From Acridotheres tristis (Eukaryota > Chordata > Aves > Passeriformes > Sturnidae), in NCBI GenBank assembly GCA_037013685.1, contig CM072886.1:30573080-30637079 (forward strand): a stretch of 64,000 nucleotides of DNA, given 5' to 3'. The notes beneath the pieces were generated by a model. That model was not told the origin of the DNA. It saw nothing but the letters and a program-made list of their open reading frames with translations, and searched no databases. Both the position numbers and the translations under genes were made by a program. Below are positions 1 to 13,100 of the stretch, in pieces. How positions within the stretch are numbered: position 1 is the first letter of the stretch; each line of letters begins with the position of its first letter.

Positions 1-84
1 GATATTGCCTCAGGAGTGCCTGGCACAAGTCATCAGTCGTCATGAAAACCGTGTATGTGAGAAGGAAATCATCCAGCAGAGTTT
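1..84 (-). CDS. RAPGEF5: RAPGEF5 coding exon 2 (partial, runs off the left edge)
   Basis: Read on the minus strand from 84 to 1, the exon gives TLLDDFLLTYTVFMTTDDLC followed by QALLRQY. This is the N-terminal Ras-GEF (REM) segment of RAPGEF5, which in mammals reads almost identically. The REM domain packs against and stabilises the catalytic CDC25 domain that loads Rap1/Rap2 with GTP. The acceptor is a pyrimidine-rich tract ending CTGCAG at 85-90, and the exon starts AAACTCTGC. It opens in phase 1: the last G of the exon at 27533 plus AA makes a Glu codon, giving ...DKETETLLDD across the junction. One base of the next codon remains at position 1, so the exon continues outside the window or ends at the edge. 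The Q in RQY replaces the H I recall in mammals. It is too short and too close to the edge to be seen as an open frame from an ATG; recognition is by protein family and splice phase. Confidence 0.95.
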
Positions 85-101
85 CTGCAGAGGAAGACAA
101 A
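85..101 (-). other. RAPGEF5: Splice acceptor of RAPGEF5 exon 2
   Basis: On the minus strand the tract reads TTTGTCTTCCTCTGCAG immediately before the coding sequence. It is a standard polypyrimidine tract with a CAG acceptor. It fixes the left end of the 27.4 kb intron. Confidence 0.9.
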
Positions 102-2745
102 AAAAGCCCAAGGTACAATACATTAGCAAGAGCTGGAAGAGAATATCTACTCCTGTTACTGTGCATGACAGGAACAGGACCCCTGCCTTTAAAAAAAAAA
201 AGGCCCAAAGAATACAGAATACATAAACCTGTAAGTTTCAAAAGGTTAACAGTATGTTATCACTGCAGGGATCAGTTCCTTCATTTAGCAAGTACATCCT
301 CAGCTCCAAAAGCACCAACAGGCACAAAATACTTCATCATAGTTCAGGAACCAGAAAGAAAGAGTCCTTATAACAAACACTGCCATCCTGGTTAGCTCAG
401 CTGCACACAAAGCAGCCTTCCCACACATTAGCTTGTTCTGGAAATTCAGAAGTATAGCTTTTAGTAATAAGAGAAAAAAACTAGGATTGCCATGAACTGT
501 GATTAACATCTATGCACAGTAGTTGAGAACCATGAAATAAACATATTAAAATCTCTAGATGGTTGGTTAGTTTTGTGAACATCACTGTAAGTGCTGATAA
601 AGTTTGTTCAATTGTATTAATGAAGGTTTTTATTCCTCCTGGTTTCTGTAAGTGTTACAAAACCAGACTGAGGGTACTTGCTAAAAGGCCATCCCTACAC
701 ACTGAAGCTGCAGCACCTCAGGTTGTCAGGACAAACATCCAGTTTCAGATTTCAGAGTAACTTTTTCATTCCTCATTCCCATGTCACACTATTTTTAGGA
801 TTTTTCCTAAACCTTTGCTGCACACATCACTGGGGTGAAAGCATTGAGCTTGCTCTTGGGTGACAGGGCTCAAGGTAATCTCATGGTGGTCTTCAAAAAC
901 CCAGTGGCAGAATGGAGATAAGACTAAGACAGACTTTCCCTTTTGAGCTGTGCTACAAAATGATATGGGGCAACCATTAGAGATGGCAACTAAAGAAAAT
1001 TTGTCTAGATTAAGGTACTTATTTTTTCTTCCAACGTGACAGGTTACCTGCACAGCGTCCAACAACATTATATTCAAAGTGATTTTGCCTGTGCAAAGTT
1101 CTGAGCATCCTGGTCTTACCATAGCTGCTTCCAGCACGGGTTGGACCTGGTGGTTTCACAGCTCTCTTCTAAATAAAATTATTATAAAATTTTTAAACAA
1201 ATTCAATTCCAATTTTAGCAAACTACTCATGCACGATGCATGATCTAGAGTATTTTGTTCATGCAAAAAAAAAATTTTCTTTTATGCAAACAGACAATGC
1301 AATTGGTCTTTGCAACCACAAAATAAAAATGTTTCTGTTTGTTTCTCTGGTTTTTGGTTTATTTATTTTCCCAAATGGAAAGATTTTCCTCAAGTTTTGA
1401 AGAATTCCTTTTGACTGTATTTCTTTCCATTCCAGCAAATACACTGTTCCCTTTAACAAGAGACCAGCTCTGGTTTTTTTCAGATAAGAACAGAAACACA
1501 GACAGAGGCTGAACAATAACAGAAGTGATTTCAGCTATATTGTGGAGCAAAAATATTTTACCAGTATAACTAGCTGGCATTACTTAGCAACAATTGTACT
1601 AAGTTGTGATTTAAGTGGTGGATTTACAACTGCAAACATTAAGGGCCAAACCAGACCTCACATGAGAAAGACAAGGCCCTGATATTCCATATCCTGATTT
1701 TCTCACTATTTGTGATCTCTTCCGGTCCAAGCTAGTGCTTTTGTCCAAGTGTCCAACTGAGAGAACCCCAGCTGCTTTCCACAGCAGGACTGCAATTTCA
1801 CAATAATTTAGACCAATTTCCTTTACAGTGCTTTGGACCTTATCAGTAAATTATTGATCCCATAGCTGCAGTGCACCATGGCAATGAGAATTCATCCATA
1901 TATCATTTGCAGGCAGATGTCACGTGGATAAACATGGATGGATAGCTAATGACATCCCACCCTGTGAGCATGGGATTCAAAATACCTCCAGTATCTTCTA
2001 AAAAATATAAAATAATTCTATCTAGCTCAATGCATTTAACACTGCTGGTCTAGAAAGAGTCCTGATCTAAGGACACATAGGTTAAAACCCTGGCACTCAG
2101 CAGTAAAACAATTAAATTCTTTATTCTACCCAACGTTGTTGAAAATGATGGAAAGTATTATCTCTACATAAAAAGAGTATTTTGTCTCAGTAAATGAAAA
2201 GACACGGTGAACAGCTTGTTCTCTATCTGAAAGGCCATCTATTCATTCTCTTGCACATCTTTTGGATGGTACAAAGAAGCTATTAAAGTTGGAGGTTTCA
2301 CAAACATTTATTTGGAAACAGCTGAGCTTGGAGTCAACAAACACATTTTAATTCTTCATTGAACTATGTGACTGTGCAATGATCCTCACAAAGTCAAAGA
2401 GGCATTTACACCAGATTATTTCCCTAATTTCCTACCCTGTGTAGGTGATATCTGAGTTTCAGCAAAACATAGCCATGTGTTCAGAAAAGAAATTAACTCC
2501 TAGCTGAAGCAAAACTGCAATATCTTCAAAAGAGTGTGACTTTATCATAATAACTGGTGTTTAAAAAGCAATTAATATGTTTACTTTTATTACCTGATAA
2601 TCTTTTTCCAGATGTCAATTCTTCCAGCATCCCAAAGTGTTGGGATGGAAAGAAAGACTGGTTTTACTATAATGTCAGCTTCTTGCTTTTTTTGTTTTAT
2701 TTTCTTGCAAGAACTATGCTACAGACATTACTAATGCAATTCTCT

Positions 2746-2830
2746 AAAAAAAAAAAAAAAAAGACAAAAAAACCCCCCAAAAAACAAAAACAAAACTCCC
2801 AAACAAACAAACCCCACAACAAACTAAACA
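2746..2830. repeat. A17 homopolymer followed by an A-rich/CCCC tract
   Basis: Seventeen consecutive A at 2746-2762 are followed by A-rich sequence broken by runs of C (positions 2763-2830). Such tracts are often slippage-prone remnants of retroposition tails. No retrocopy body is recognisable to the left, so it is called only as low-complexity sequence. Confidence 0.7.
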
Positions 2831-5749
2831 GTGATGGAAAGTCTGGAACTGTACATTTTTTCAGACAACTTACAATTAGTTTTAAGCCCTCTGTTCATCT
2901 TCGTCTCCACATCCTTTCCTTCACCATCTCTGGTTTCTAACAATCCCATCAAAACAAGGTATATCACTCAGACCACTTAAAGTTGCACATATGTATACAT
3001 AGTCATTTCTTTTATCCTCTAAATGCACAAGAAATGCTAAGAAGCAAAGTTAATAAATTATGTTTCCTACAGCTTGTGTATAGGCTAAATTTCTTCAAAT
3101 TGCCTCTGAACATGTTTAGAAATTTAAACCCTAGAGGAATGTTTTGAACAAAAAGGCCTCTGGATTATACATGTGGGCCATTATTAGCATCACTCATCCA
3201 TTAAATTACTTTAACAAGTAAGCAATGAAAGTGCTTTTGCAAGATTAAATATCTATTACCAGACATCACCTAAGACTTTACAATAATATTCATATTTTAA
3301 AATGCCTGAACTAGCTTGTAGGTATTTCCCTGAAGTCCTACTGTTCACTGTAACTATCTTCTGTATTTTCTTCCTAAATGCCCTGTAATTTAAACTCATT
3401 CCAGAATGGTTTTTCATGTCATAGCAGGAACACAAAACCTGAGGGATACTGATACTTCAAAAATAATTTGCTCAAAACAAACAACTGCACACTTGTCAGA
3501 CACTTTTGGACATTAATACGTGTCCACAAATGATTTGCTGGTCTTAATCTACAAATGGGGAGAAAGGGTAACCATGAGAGGATTTATTCACAGCACATTA
3601 TTCATTCTGTTACTAATGGCCACTAAGAGCAGTAAATTTGAATGAGGAAGGGCTGTAAGTGTACAAGTTGGGCTGATAATTATGAACAAAAAGTCTTCCT
3701 GGGATTTTTCTCTTTAGTCACATTTGATTTAGGAGTAAAAAAAAGGCAATTCCAATCAATTCATTAATAATTTACAGTTGACCATATCTCCACTCAGAAT
3801 GGCAGTGAAATACATACCCCTTTTAAAATTTTACTCCATGTTCCAATTTCTGCCTAAATTTGTGACAATTTTCCCTATCATTCCTATAGAAAAAGTTTGT
3901 CTAGCATTTGTAGCAAACAGGGAGAATAAAATGCATAGTAATAGTTGGAAAAGAAAAGATACTGGAAGGGAAATCTTGGTGCAAAAGCCTGTGATGCTAT
4001 GATTTTTTTTACTTCTCTCCTTCATTAATTTTTTATTTAATCTTTTTCTTCTAGCCATCAATCTAACTTTTCTTTGTTCCTCACAATCTTCCTTTATTTG
4101 GCAAGCAATTATTACAAAGTCTGCAGTTAAATTGCAGCTAAGGAATATTTCATTTCGAAAACAATTTCAAACATTTTAAAGCTTCATTAAGACATGCAAC
4201 AGAACCAGCATGAGTCCCATGGCCTCTTCTTCTTGCAGCTCTTTGGGAGCAGCCTTAGGCAGTAATTTCACCACACCAATAGTGTGCGAGTTCCATAGGC
4301 ATAAAAATAATAAAAAAGCAGGCACTGTGCTTGTTTGTTATTAAATAATCAATTTGCACCAGCTTCTGCTGAGGCAGTTTCTCCCAGGCTATGAGTCCCC
4401 TCCTTCCCTCAAGTGAAATAAAGCACGGACACTGCTTTACCAGGAACAGTTAGTACTGCCTGTCCCATTTTTCCGAGATGGACCAGTCCTTCTGCAAGAC
4501 ACATTCAGGGTGGCTGAGGGGTAGAAAGAGCAGTATAGAGACACTCACCCATGTGAAACATCCAGGGAACATTTGCTCTCAGCTGGTAACTGAAGGACCC
4601 AGCAATACATCTATGTGAGAAGCTGCAACTGTATTGCATGTAAGGACGGTGATGGCAGCCAACAGTAGCAGTGGTTTGGTGGGGAAGGGGGACCCAGGGT
4701 CCCAGAGACAGTAAATTATTAAATATTTAGATGAACAACACATTATTTATTCCCATCTACTAAAAAAATAGACAGGATTCCCTGCTGCTTTCCCTGTGCC
4801 CATTTACCTCTCTAACAGGAAAAACTCTTTCTCTCTGAGAAGACAACTCTACAAATACCAGCTCAAGGTGATGGTACAATTATAAGGCCAGGAGGAAATA
4901 ATGGGTTTCCTACATGGGTTTGCACACAAAATCTGATGTTCTAATGGCTTCTTTTCTCCTTTCTTCACCCTGTTCTCTAGGCAGGCTATCAATTACTAAG
5001 GCTTAGGACAGAAATTAATACAGATCTGTAAAGAAAAATCATCTGTGACACACATTTACAAATCAGTACAGGCAGTACACTTCTTGGTGTTGCCACATAA
5101 AACATCTGTACCCTCCTCTAAAACTGGAGCGTTTTCTTAAACTACTGCAGTGGTACGAGGCATCAGTGGAGCAGCCTCACTTTAATAACTCCTACCATAA
5201 ACATTCAACGAGACTTAATCTAAAGGAAATGTCTTTGTCAAATGAAGTAAAAGTTAAATTCACTTGATTATATTAGATATATTTGAGGACAGCTCTAAAA
5301 AGCAAATATTAAAAAAATGCTATCTCATAGTATGAGCAAAGAAGGAAAAGTATGAAAACATTCAAGTGTTACAGATAGCTACACATCCCTAACTAGCAAT
5401 TATAGCAATTTATATGCTCACATATTATTTACTGGCCTGCCTGTGCACCAACCAGCATCTTTAGACCACCACAGCTAAACCAATAGTGCACATACATCTA
5501 CATTACAAACATGTCCAATAGCTCAGGCTGCATTTGGAATATACCTATTGCCCTACTGCTAATATTAGACATACTGTCCACTAAGCCAAACAATTATTCC
5601 TAATGCCCGAGTCGTTAATCCCTTTATACCCACAAGTAGAGGTAACTTGATGCCAAATTCCAGTTCGTCCTGGTTTTCAGGACTACTACGTCCTGAATAG
5701 ATTTTGGTTTGTTATTTCTCAATGGCTACCAGCAAAAAATACAAAAAAT

Positions 5750-5830
5750 TGAAAAAAAACCCCAACCACCAAATGAGCAAACAAAAACCAAACAACAACA
5801 ACAATTAAAAAACCTAAAAAGAAGAAAAAT
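5750..5830. repeat. A-rich low-complexity tract with CCCC and CAA runs
   Basis: The tract is similar in composition to the one at 2746-2830: A-runs, a CCCC block, then CAA/CAAC repeats. It has no coding potential and no recognisable parent element beside it. Confidence 0.6.
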
Positions 5831-7138
5831 AAGCCAAACAAATCCTCCCACTTTCAGTGACAAACTCACTGCTGAGATGATTAAGAACCATTCTCCTTTT
5901 CATATCAGACTTTACAGAGCAACTTTTCAGACTCTGTTCTTTCCACTTTCTGTAGCATTTCTTTGTCCATGTTATATCTTTTCCATTACATGCTGATTTA
6001 AATATTATGAAAAAAATAAAGCTATGCAAATCAAGGCACCAACAGGATTTAAAACATCCAATGCATCGAGGTTTATTCTTATGACTGCATGGCTTACAAA
6101 AGGCAAATTCCTCTATAGAGAGGAGTATAGACTCCGTGCATATAGACTCTATATTCCTTTCTCTGCAGATTGAATATGACATGTACTGTTAGCTGAGGAG
6201 AGGATACTGATAGTGAAATCTGTTAAACTGCAAAGAGAAACAAGTAATCTGGTTTTTTGGGGGGAGAGGGACTGGGTTTTTTTCTTAAACTTATCACTAT
6301 TCTGAACCCAAATCTCTTCGACTTTGCACTGTACAAATCCATTGTGAATGGCTGTGCAAGAATTACAGAAAGATTTAAGGGTTTTTCAGGCTTGTATTCC
6401 ACACTAAATCGGATTATAAGAAAATATAGATAAAGCACTGGAATGCGAGTCTTTTTCCACTTTATGCAAAGTAGTGATTCAGCTTTTCTCCAAGGATTTG
6501 CTGGTGGAGGCCAAACCTGTATGGAGATTGAAGGAAAAACCAAACACCAACAACAAAAAAGAGAAAAAAAATTGCCTGAATGAACAAGCCACTGGAATTC
6601 AGTAACTCACAAGTTAAAACTACTCTTGCCACTGTAGTGGCAAGCCTTAGTCATGCTACAGAGCAGTTGTTGTTGTCACTAGGTGTGTGAGAGAATTAAA
6701 CTGAGACAACAAAAACCATGTACTGAATTAAAAATATAACACTCTAAACCCTCTGCTTTCCAAGCAGAAGAAATCACTAAGTGTCCTTCCTTCCTACTCA
6801 ATTTATCTTTCAAAAATGTAACAAATTAAAAAAAGGTCATAATATCTTCTTCATCCTCATCATGTAAGAACTTCAGTATAATATATTGGTCATCAGCATC
6901 TAGGAACTCCAGCAGCACAAAATACAAGTGGGGGATACACATGCATTTTTCAAAGATCAGTGTAAACTCTGAGGGACTTTTGTGTGATAATGAAATCTCT
7001 TTGCTGGTGGGGGAGGGATATTTTTCAGAAAGACAACGATGAAGAGAAAAGTAAATGTATTTTAGACAACACAGAACAAATTCTAAAACCCTTTAGCTAT
7101 GCCATTTCCCATTTGTGACTGTGGCAAAGATGATAAGA

Positions 7139-7152
7139 TGACCATATGGTCA
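7139..7152. promoter_or_regulatory. 14-bp perfect palindrome TGACCATATGGTCA
   Basis: TGACC and GGTCA, the core half-sites of nuclear receptors, lie in everted orientation four bases apart, and the centre forms a CATATG E-box. The palindrome is seen directly; regulatory use is only an inference. Confidence 0.3.
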
Positions 7153-10100
7153 GCTCCTGACATCTCCTTATGTTAATACACTTACCAGTATTAGCCAGAA
7201 TTACAAATTTAATAATCATCAACAACTCTGCTCTCATTTACATTCAGTGCATCATCCCTACCTTGCAGGACCAGTTTTCTCTAACATTTTGTGAGGCTCA
7301 TCCCCCAGAATATATTTGGGGAAAAAAAATTCAACAGCTAGACTTGGAATTTTTATGCTGCTATGACTGAAAAGCTGGGATCAATAACACTAATGCACCT
7401 TCTGACCTCACAGTCCATACTGGATATAATTTTTTATAAAAAAAATGTTCACTGATGGGGTTAGCAACATCATACAGATCAGAAACAGTTACAACATGCA
7501 TCTCTCACAGTCATCAAGAAAAGCAGCCCTGTGAGATGGGGTTACAGCTGGGCAAACAGACAGATGAGCCCTGTGCCTGAGTAAAATGGATGCTGATTAG
7601 TTACTATTCTATAGGGAATAAATAGCTTTTTTCTATTTTAAATATGCAGTCACTTAGTTCAAATTAAACAAACGAGGACAGCAAAGCATTTTCAAGTTTT
7701 TCAGTCTCTCAGTGGTGAAAATTCAGTCTTGATAAATTCTTGTCACATCTCTTCCTCCCTTCTGCAAAACGAGAAAAATGATAATACACCTCATGGCAGA
7801 CACATAGATTTTGTGTGTGTGGTTTAGTTCACATAATACTACGCCATGCTCTGAAACCTTTCAGCAATGCAAACACAGGTCCTGAGAGTTGAGCTGTAAT
7901 CAGAAAATTGCTTGTTCTGCAGAAACGGAAAAACGATTTGATGGCAGCAACTCTTTTCAAAGGTAGAAGTTTCTCAGTAATCTGTAATTCCACAGCAATT
8001 TACTAAAAATGTCAGGATGTCTCCGAGTACAAACAGCGAATGCAAATTGCTATCTGATCTACAAAGATATTGCTCACATCTGAGAGGGTGCTGAGAGGTC
8101 CCAGACCTCTCTTGCATTCAGCAGATGGCAACAGTGCTCAGGACCTTGCAGGATTAGCCCTTAATTCAAAATCGAATCCTCTAATAGTGCTATGCCACCA
8201 TGGACACAGCATGAAGCAAAAAAATGAAAATTATGTTGAGAAAGAAAGGTCAATGAAAAAAAAGAACATCGATATATAATTTGCTGCTAATGTATTAAAA
8301 CAATTATAGTAGTTATGTCACCTAACCACCAAGGCACTGAGAAATCAATGCACAAAGGAATAAAGAGCAAGACATTTATTTCTGACATTAGGTTAGAAAA
8401 ATAAAATACATAAGGGCAAGATATTTAACCTACACAACCACATTTTTATGGGAGCACAAAAGTCAGAACTAGGAATCATTTCTAAGGTCATCTGCCAGAA
8501 ATTTCTGGCAGTATTTTTAACATCTGCAGAATCAATCAAACACATTCTGTCTGGTAAGGTCAAAGATTCTCCCAAAGTTGCATTCCAGTCGCTGTTATTA
8601 CATGTATTGGAGTAGCTTCTTATTTTGTTGGAGGGACAAGAAGCCCTGAAACCACAGGCAGAGAGCAAATGTCAAACTTGTCCAGCTTTAATGAGACATT
8701 AATTTTTCCGAATAGAAATCTGAAGCTCTCTTTTTTCCCCAGGTGGGAGGGAACCCTGGTGATTCATGTGCAGCTATAATGGTCAAGGTTACTAGAAATT
8801 ACTGGACAAATCCTCTACGCCTTTTACATTTCAAAGCATTAGAAACGTTGCCTATAGCAGTCACTCCAAGCTATTGATACTTTTTGTTTAAAAAGTGCCT
8901 TTGGCTGCTGCAACTGAAACACTGAAGTGCAATGAAACTTGACAGTAAACAGAGGTATTCTAATGTACATGTGAAATCCTCACACAAGCAAAATGCAGAC
9001 ACTCCTTGTTCACATCAGGCATCTCCCAAAGTACTTGAGTAGAAAAACCCATCCTCTCTTTCCATCGATTGATTATAATAAGCCAGCCAGGCCAGGATTG
9101 CCTGGAGCAGTAGGACAGAGGATAAAAGATTTAATGGCTCCCTTTCATCCTTCTGCCTGCAGACCAGCTGCCAGAGCATAGCCTGCTGTGATGTGCCTTC
9201 CTGGGTTTGCACCTCCAGCTTGCACATCGCCTGGCACCCCAGGCACCGGCGTGGCTCAGTGAAAGTTGCATGAGCAAGTACGAGGCGAGGTTCTACTTTT
9301 CTGCTTCTGTCTTGCACAGGAACTTCTTTGCATCAGTGGCATCACCCACCTCCTCAGGCAACCAAGGAGATGCAATGTCTCCAGCTTGGGCTCCTCAATG
9401 ACACAAGTTCCAGGTGCCACCAAGAGCTGTCACTGCCTCAGCGGTGCCAGCAGGACACCAGGCAGGACTTTTGTTGCCTGGTAGCAGCACAGTACACAGC
9501 CATCCTCCAGCAACAGGCAGCAGTGCACAGAAAGGGTGCATAGTGCACTTCCCCTCCCCTCTGCCACTGGAACCCTGCCCCTACCAATTGGAGCCTTAAG
9601 ACTGCTCGAGCCTTTTGTCTGGTCCATGAGTCCAGCACACTAAAAGGAACTTGAAAATCAGACATTCAGTTTTCAAAAAGTTAACATAAAGGAAGATGCA
9701 CTTAATCTTTATTCTTTTCATCTTTGCTGTCCAACGTTTATATGGCATTGAAGAATAACCAAGTTTCACACCCAGCATATCTTTGTCATTGCCGAATTGG
9801 AAAATCTACTCCTAGGCAACAGTAATCTTCAAATCTAATATTATATGTAAGCATAAAAATAATCTCATTTTCAAAAAATGCTTGTGAGTTCTTAATTTCT
9901 AGATCATTGAGATGTTTAAAAACAGTCTGCTTCTCAGTGACATTTCTGAGAAAGAGCACAAATTTTCTGTTTACAACCCAGAAATAAATATATGTTTGGA
10001 TATATATATTTAAAAACTCTTAATTGGCATTATTTTCAGGTTGAGACTATTAGCGCCAAAAAGGCTTTACTTCCAAATCCACTGTGTTTGGACAACATCC

Positions 10101-13100
10101 AGTCCAGCAGATTATGACAACTACAGTATAGTGACCAGAACACATTCCAGGCTTTATCCATGACATGGATAAAGGAGAGGTCAAATTATTCATGGCAGTG
10201 CCCTCCCCACCTAAAGCTCTCCAGGTCAGGTACACTGCCTAGATTCCAGCATGCAGCCTTATCCCATCACCTGCTGCTAACTGATTTCCATACAACCAGA
10301 GGGACGGGTCCCTTAGGGGAACAGAAATGTACGGATCTGCACTGTGTATTTTAAAAAGTGTTTAGCAAGAAGCTTTGATCTGTTATTTTCCCCCCTACAA
10401 AGCAGCAAGGGGAAATTTCTTTGTGCTTCAGCCCAAGGAAGGAGATATAAGGAGTATTTTGTTTGCCCCTGGGAACCAAATTATCATAAATATGCTAAGC
10501 AGTGCAAACTCCCCAACATGTGGCACTGGAGCATGTGCAGTAAACATCACAGCATCTCTTCAGGGAAGCCTAGCACGACAAAGCCTCCACTGGCAAATCG
10601 CTCCTGGCTTCTGTAGATTTGACAGAATTGCCTATAAAGGGCATTATGGTATTTTCATCGGAGCAAGAAATGTTTGATTTGGTCCAAATCTCTGTACAAG
10701 ATGGGAATAGCATGCACTAGACTAATGAACAGACCACACACTTCTTCCAGCACAGGAAAGGTCAAGTGGTGGGATATTTTTGGTATATTGGGTCATGCAC
10801 ACTAGGTTAGGGTATGGCATAGACAGCTGTGGCCCACTGTCATGTAACCTCAAAAGCAGAGACTCACTTAACATCTTCTGACATATGGAGGCAAAAGGCC
10901 CAGCAAAGGTGCTCGATGTCTGTGATGTGTTACAGGCTCTGCTGGGGAGAGGGCAGAGGGGAGGGAGGAATTTATCTTGCAAACCCCACAGGAGACCCAG
11001 ACAGACACTGGCATACTGCAGTGTCACTGCTGTGGTGAAGGATGCCGCTTCCAACATTTTGTGCAGGGTGTACAATACTTCAGGCTGATGATGGGCAAAC
11101 AATTCTCAGATAGCTCTGAAATAACTTATTCAATATTTAACAACAAACCTATGACACACAGTGGAGGGGGGTGGTACAAGGGACATGACATCTAAGAGAA
11201 CCTAAAAACCAAACAGGGCCATGCTTGCATCTTTGATTTCCACACCTGTCTTCCTCCCCACGGCAGTGAAGCACAGCTTCACAGAATAAAGCCAGAACAA
11301 TGAGCACCAGAGCACTCATAAGGCAGATGCATTTTGCTTCCTCATGGATTCAAAGAAAAATCTGATGAGTTTCATGATGGTGGTGTTAAAATACATTGTT
11401 ACACTAAGTGTAGACTTAGAAATAAGATATATATCCTTAAATTATGACCTGAAATTGTACTTGCTACACTGAGACACCCAAATCATTCCAGTGACAGGTT
11501 AAGAAGTAATTAAAGACAGCTTTTCTGCTTATTATTCTTACAACTTAATGGAAGACAGCAATAAAAAAATGCCTTGCACATAGTCTGCATATGTATTAAG
11601 AACATCTGAAAACTTCAAACAATTGTGTTTGTCAGTACAACCCTGTGCTGACAGCTGAATGAAAGCAATCACAAAGGTTCTTGCTTGCACTGTTTAAAGA
11701 TCATACGGGGTAAGACACAAGGAACAGATATAATCCAGAGTTCAGCTGCTTGTAAGTATGAAAACACCTGCATGGGCATATTTTCCTGTGGCAGCTGAAC
11801 TGTGTTTGTGTGCAATTTGGCTGCTTGCAATACATAGCATCTCAGTGCTACACTTTTAAGATAGAAGACCCCTATTTTGATAATTTTCAAACTATTTACA
11901 TTCACTGGGGAGTTCAGCATTAGATCTTTGGTTCAACTGCACTGTAATTACTCAGGGTTTTTTATTTGATGACCCTGCTTATTTCAGTTAAATAAAGTGG
12001 AAATACTAAGCAATTATAGATGAAAGCACAGTGGGGTAATTTTCTAAAGGTTTATATTCACTTTTGCCATTATTTCAGATTTTTCGTGCTATTGATTCAC
12101 AAAAAAGAAATCGATGCAAAACACAGCTGTCAGAAAGGCGCAACTTTGGACTCGTATAGTCCAGCTTTCTTCCTTTGTATCTTTCTTTTCCAAATCCTAT
12201 GAGATACTGTGTTTCTCATGCACACACTGGAAAGCATCTAATGCAGGAGATGCATTCTGTATTTAATGGAAAGTGTTCAATTTTCAGCTTTTCATCATGA
12301 CAGCCAGCTGTCTCCTGGACTTCACAGGGTACAGAGGAAATCTCCTTGGCTGTCAGGTAAACCCCACCTTTCTGCACAAGCATACACGAATCTGAGGCAA
12401 TGCTAAGGGGAAAGGTAAAAATCACAAACTGCAGTAACAGATAAGCCACTGCATTAAACGGTGCCTCTTGGATCATCTGCTCTGTGACCATCCTCCACCA
12501 CTACAGCACCTGGCTGTGATCACTGCTCGCTGCCATCTTTCATTTCTATAGCTCTTTTAGGCTCTAAGTGCCAGCACAGTTTTCATAAAACGTGCTTTAT
12601 TTTGCCAGTGTATAGAGAAAAGGAAGCAGATATGGGCTCAGGAGAGGGTGAGGTACCTGCCAAGGCTGAGTACACAAACCCACTGTCCCATGCAAACAGC
12701 ACCAATGCTGTTGGCCAACCACATCAAATGTGAGTCAGATGGTGATCCCACTGCAAACTGCCTTTGCCTATCAGTTTTTCAAACCCTCTTCATATTAAAT
12801 AGACTAGCAGCATAATTTCTCCTTTTTTTTATTAAACTGATTTGCTTATTCAATTAGTCATTAAAGGCAATTATAAAAAATTATTTTTTCCTACTAAGAA
12901 GCAGTATGCTTTCTATATCACCACTGTTTAGCCCATGGGAAATTATCAATTATGTGATGACAGTCTCAGACTGCAATCACTTTTCCATGGCTGCAGCCTG
13001 GTAAACACTTCTGTTAGGTGTAACACCTCCCTCAGCCTCTTTCAGGTTACAAAACAGTGAGCATATATTTGTTGTTCCTAAAGAGCCTGTCAGAGAAGGT

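Larger units (their letters stand above)
102..9000 (-). other. RAPGEF5 intron 1, left part; no gene seen
   Basis: AT-rich intronic sequence. Open frames on both strands are short, start at arbitrary codons, lack splice context and resemble no protein I know. Visible structure is limited to A-rich tracts at 2746-2830 and 5750-5830 and a 14-bp palindrome at 7139-7152. The stretch at about 7520-7590 loosely resembles the tail of an ancient SINE/LINE but is too diverged to call. Confidence 0.7.

Noticed and set aside
7520..7590. Possible MIR/LINE tail
   Set aside because: Only short word similarity, too diverged to support.
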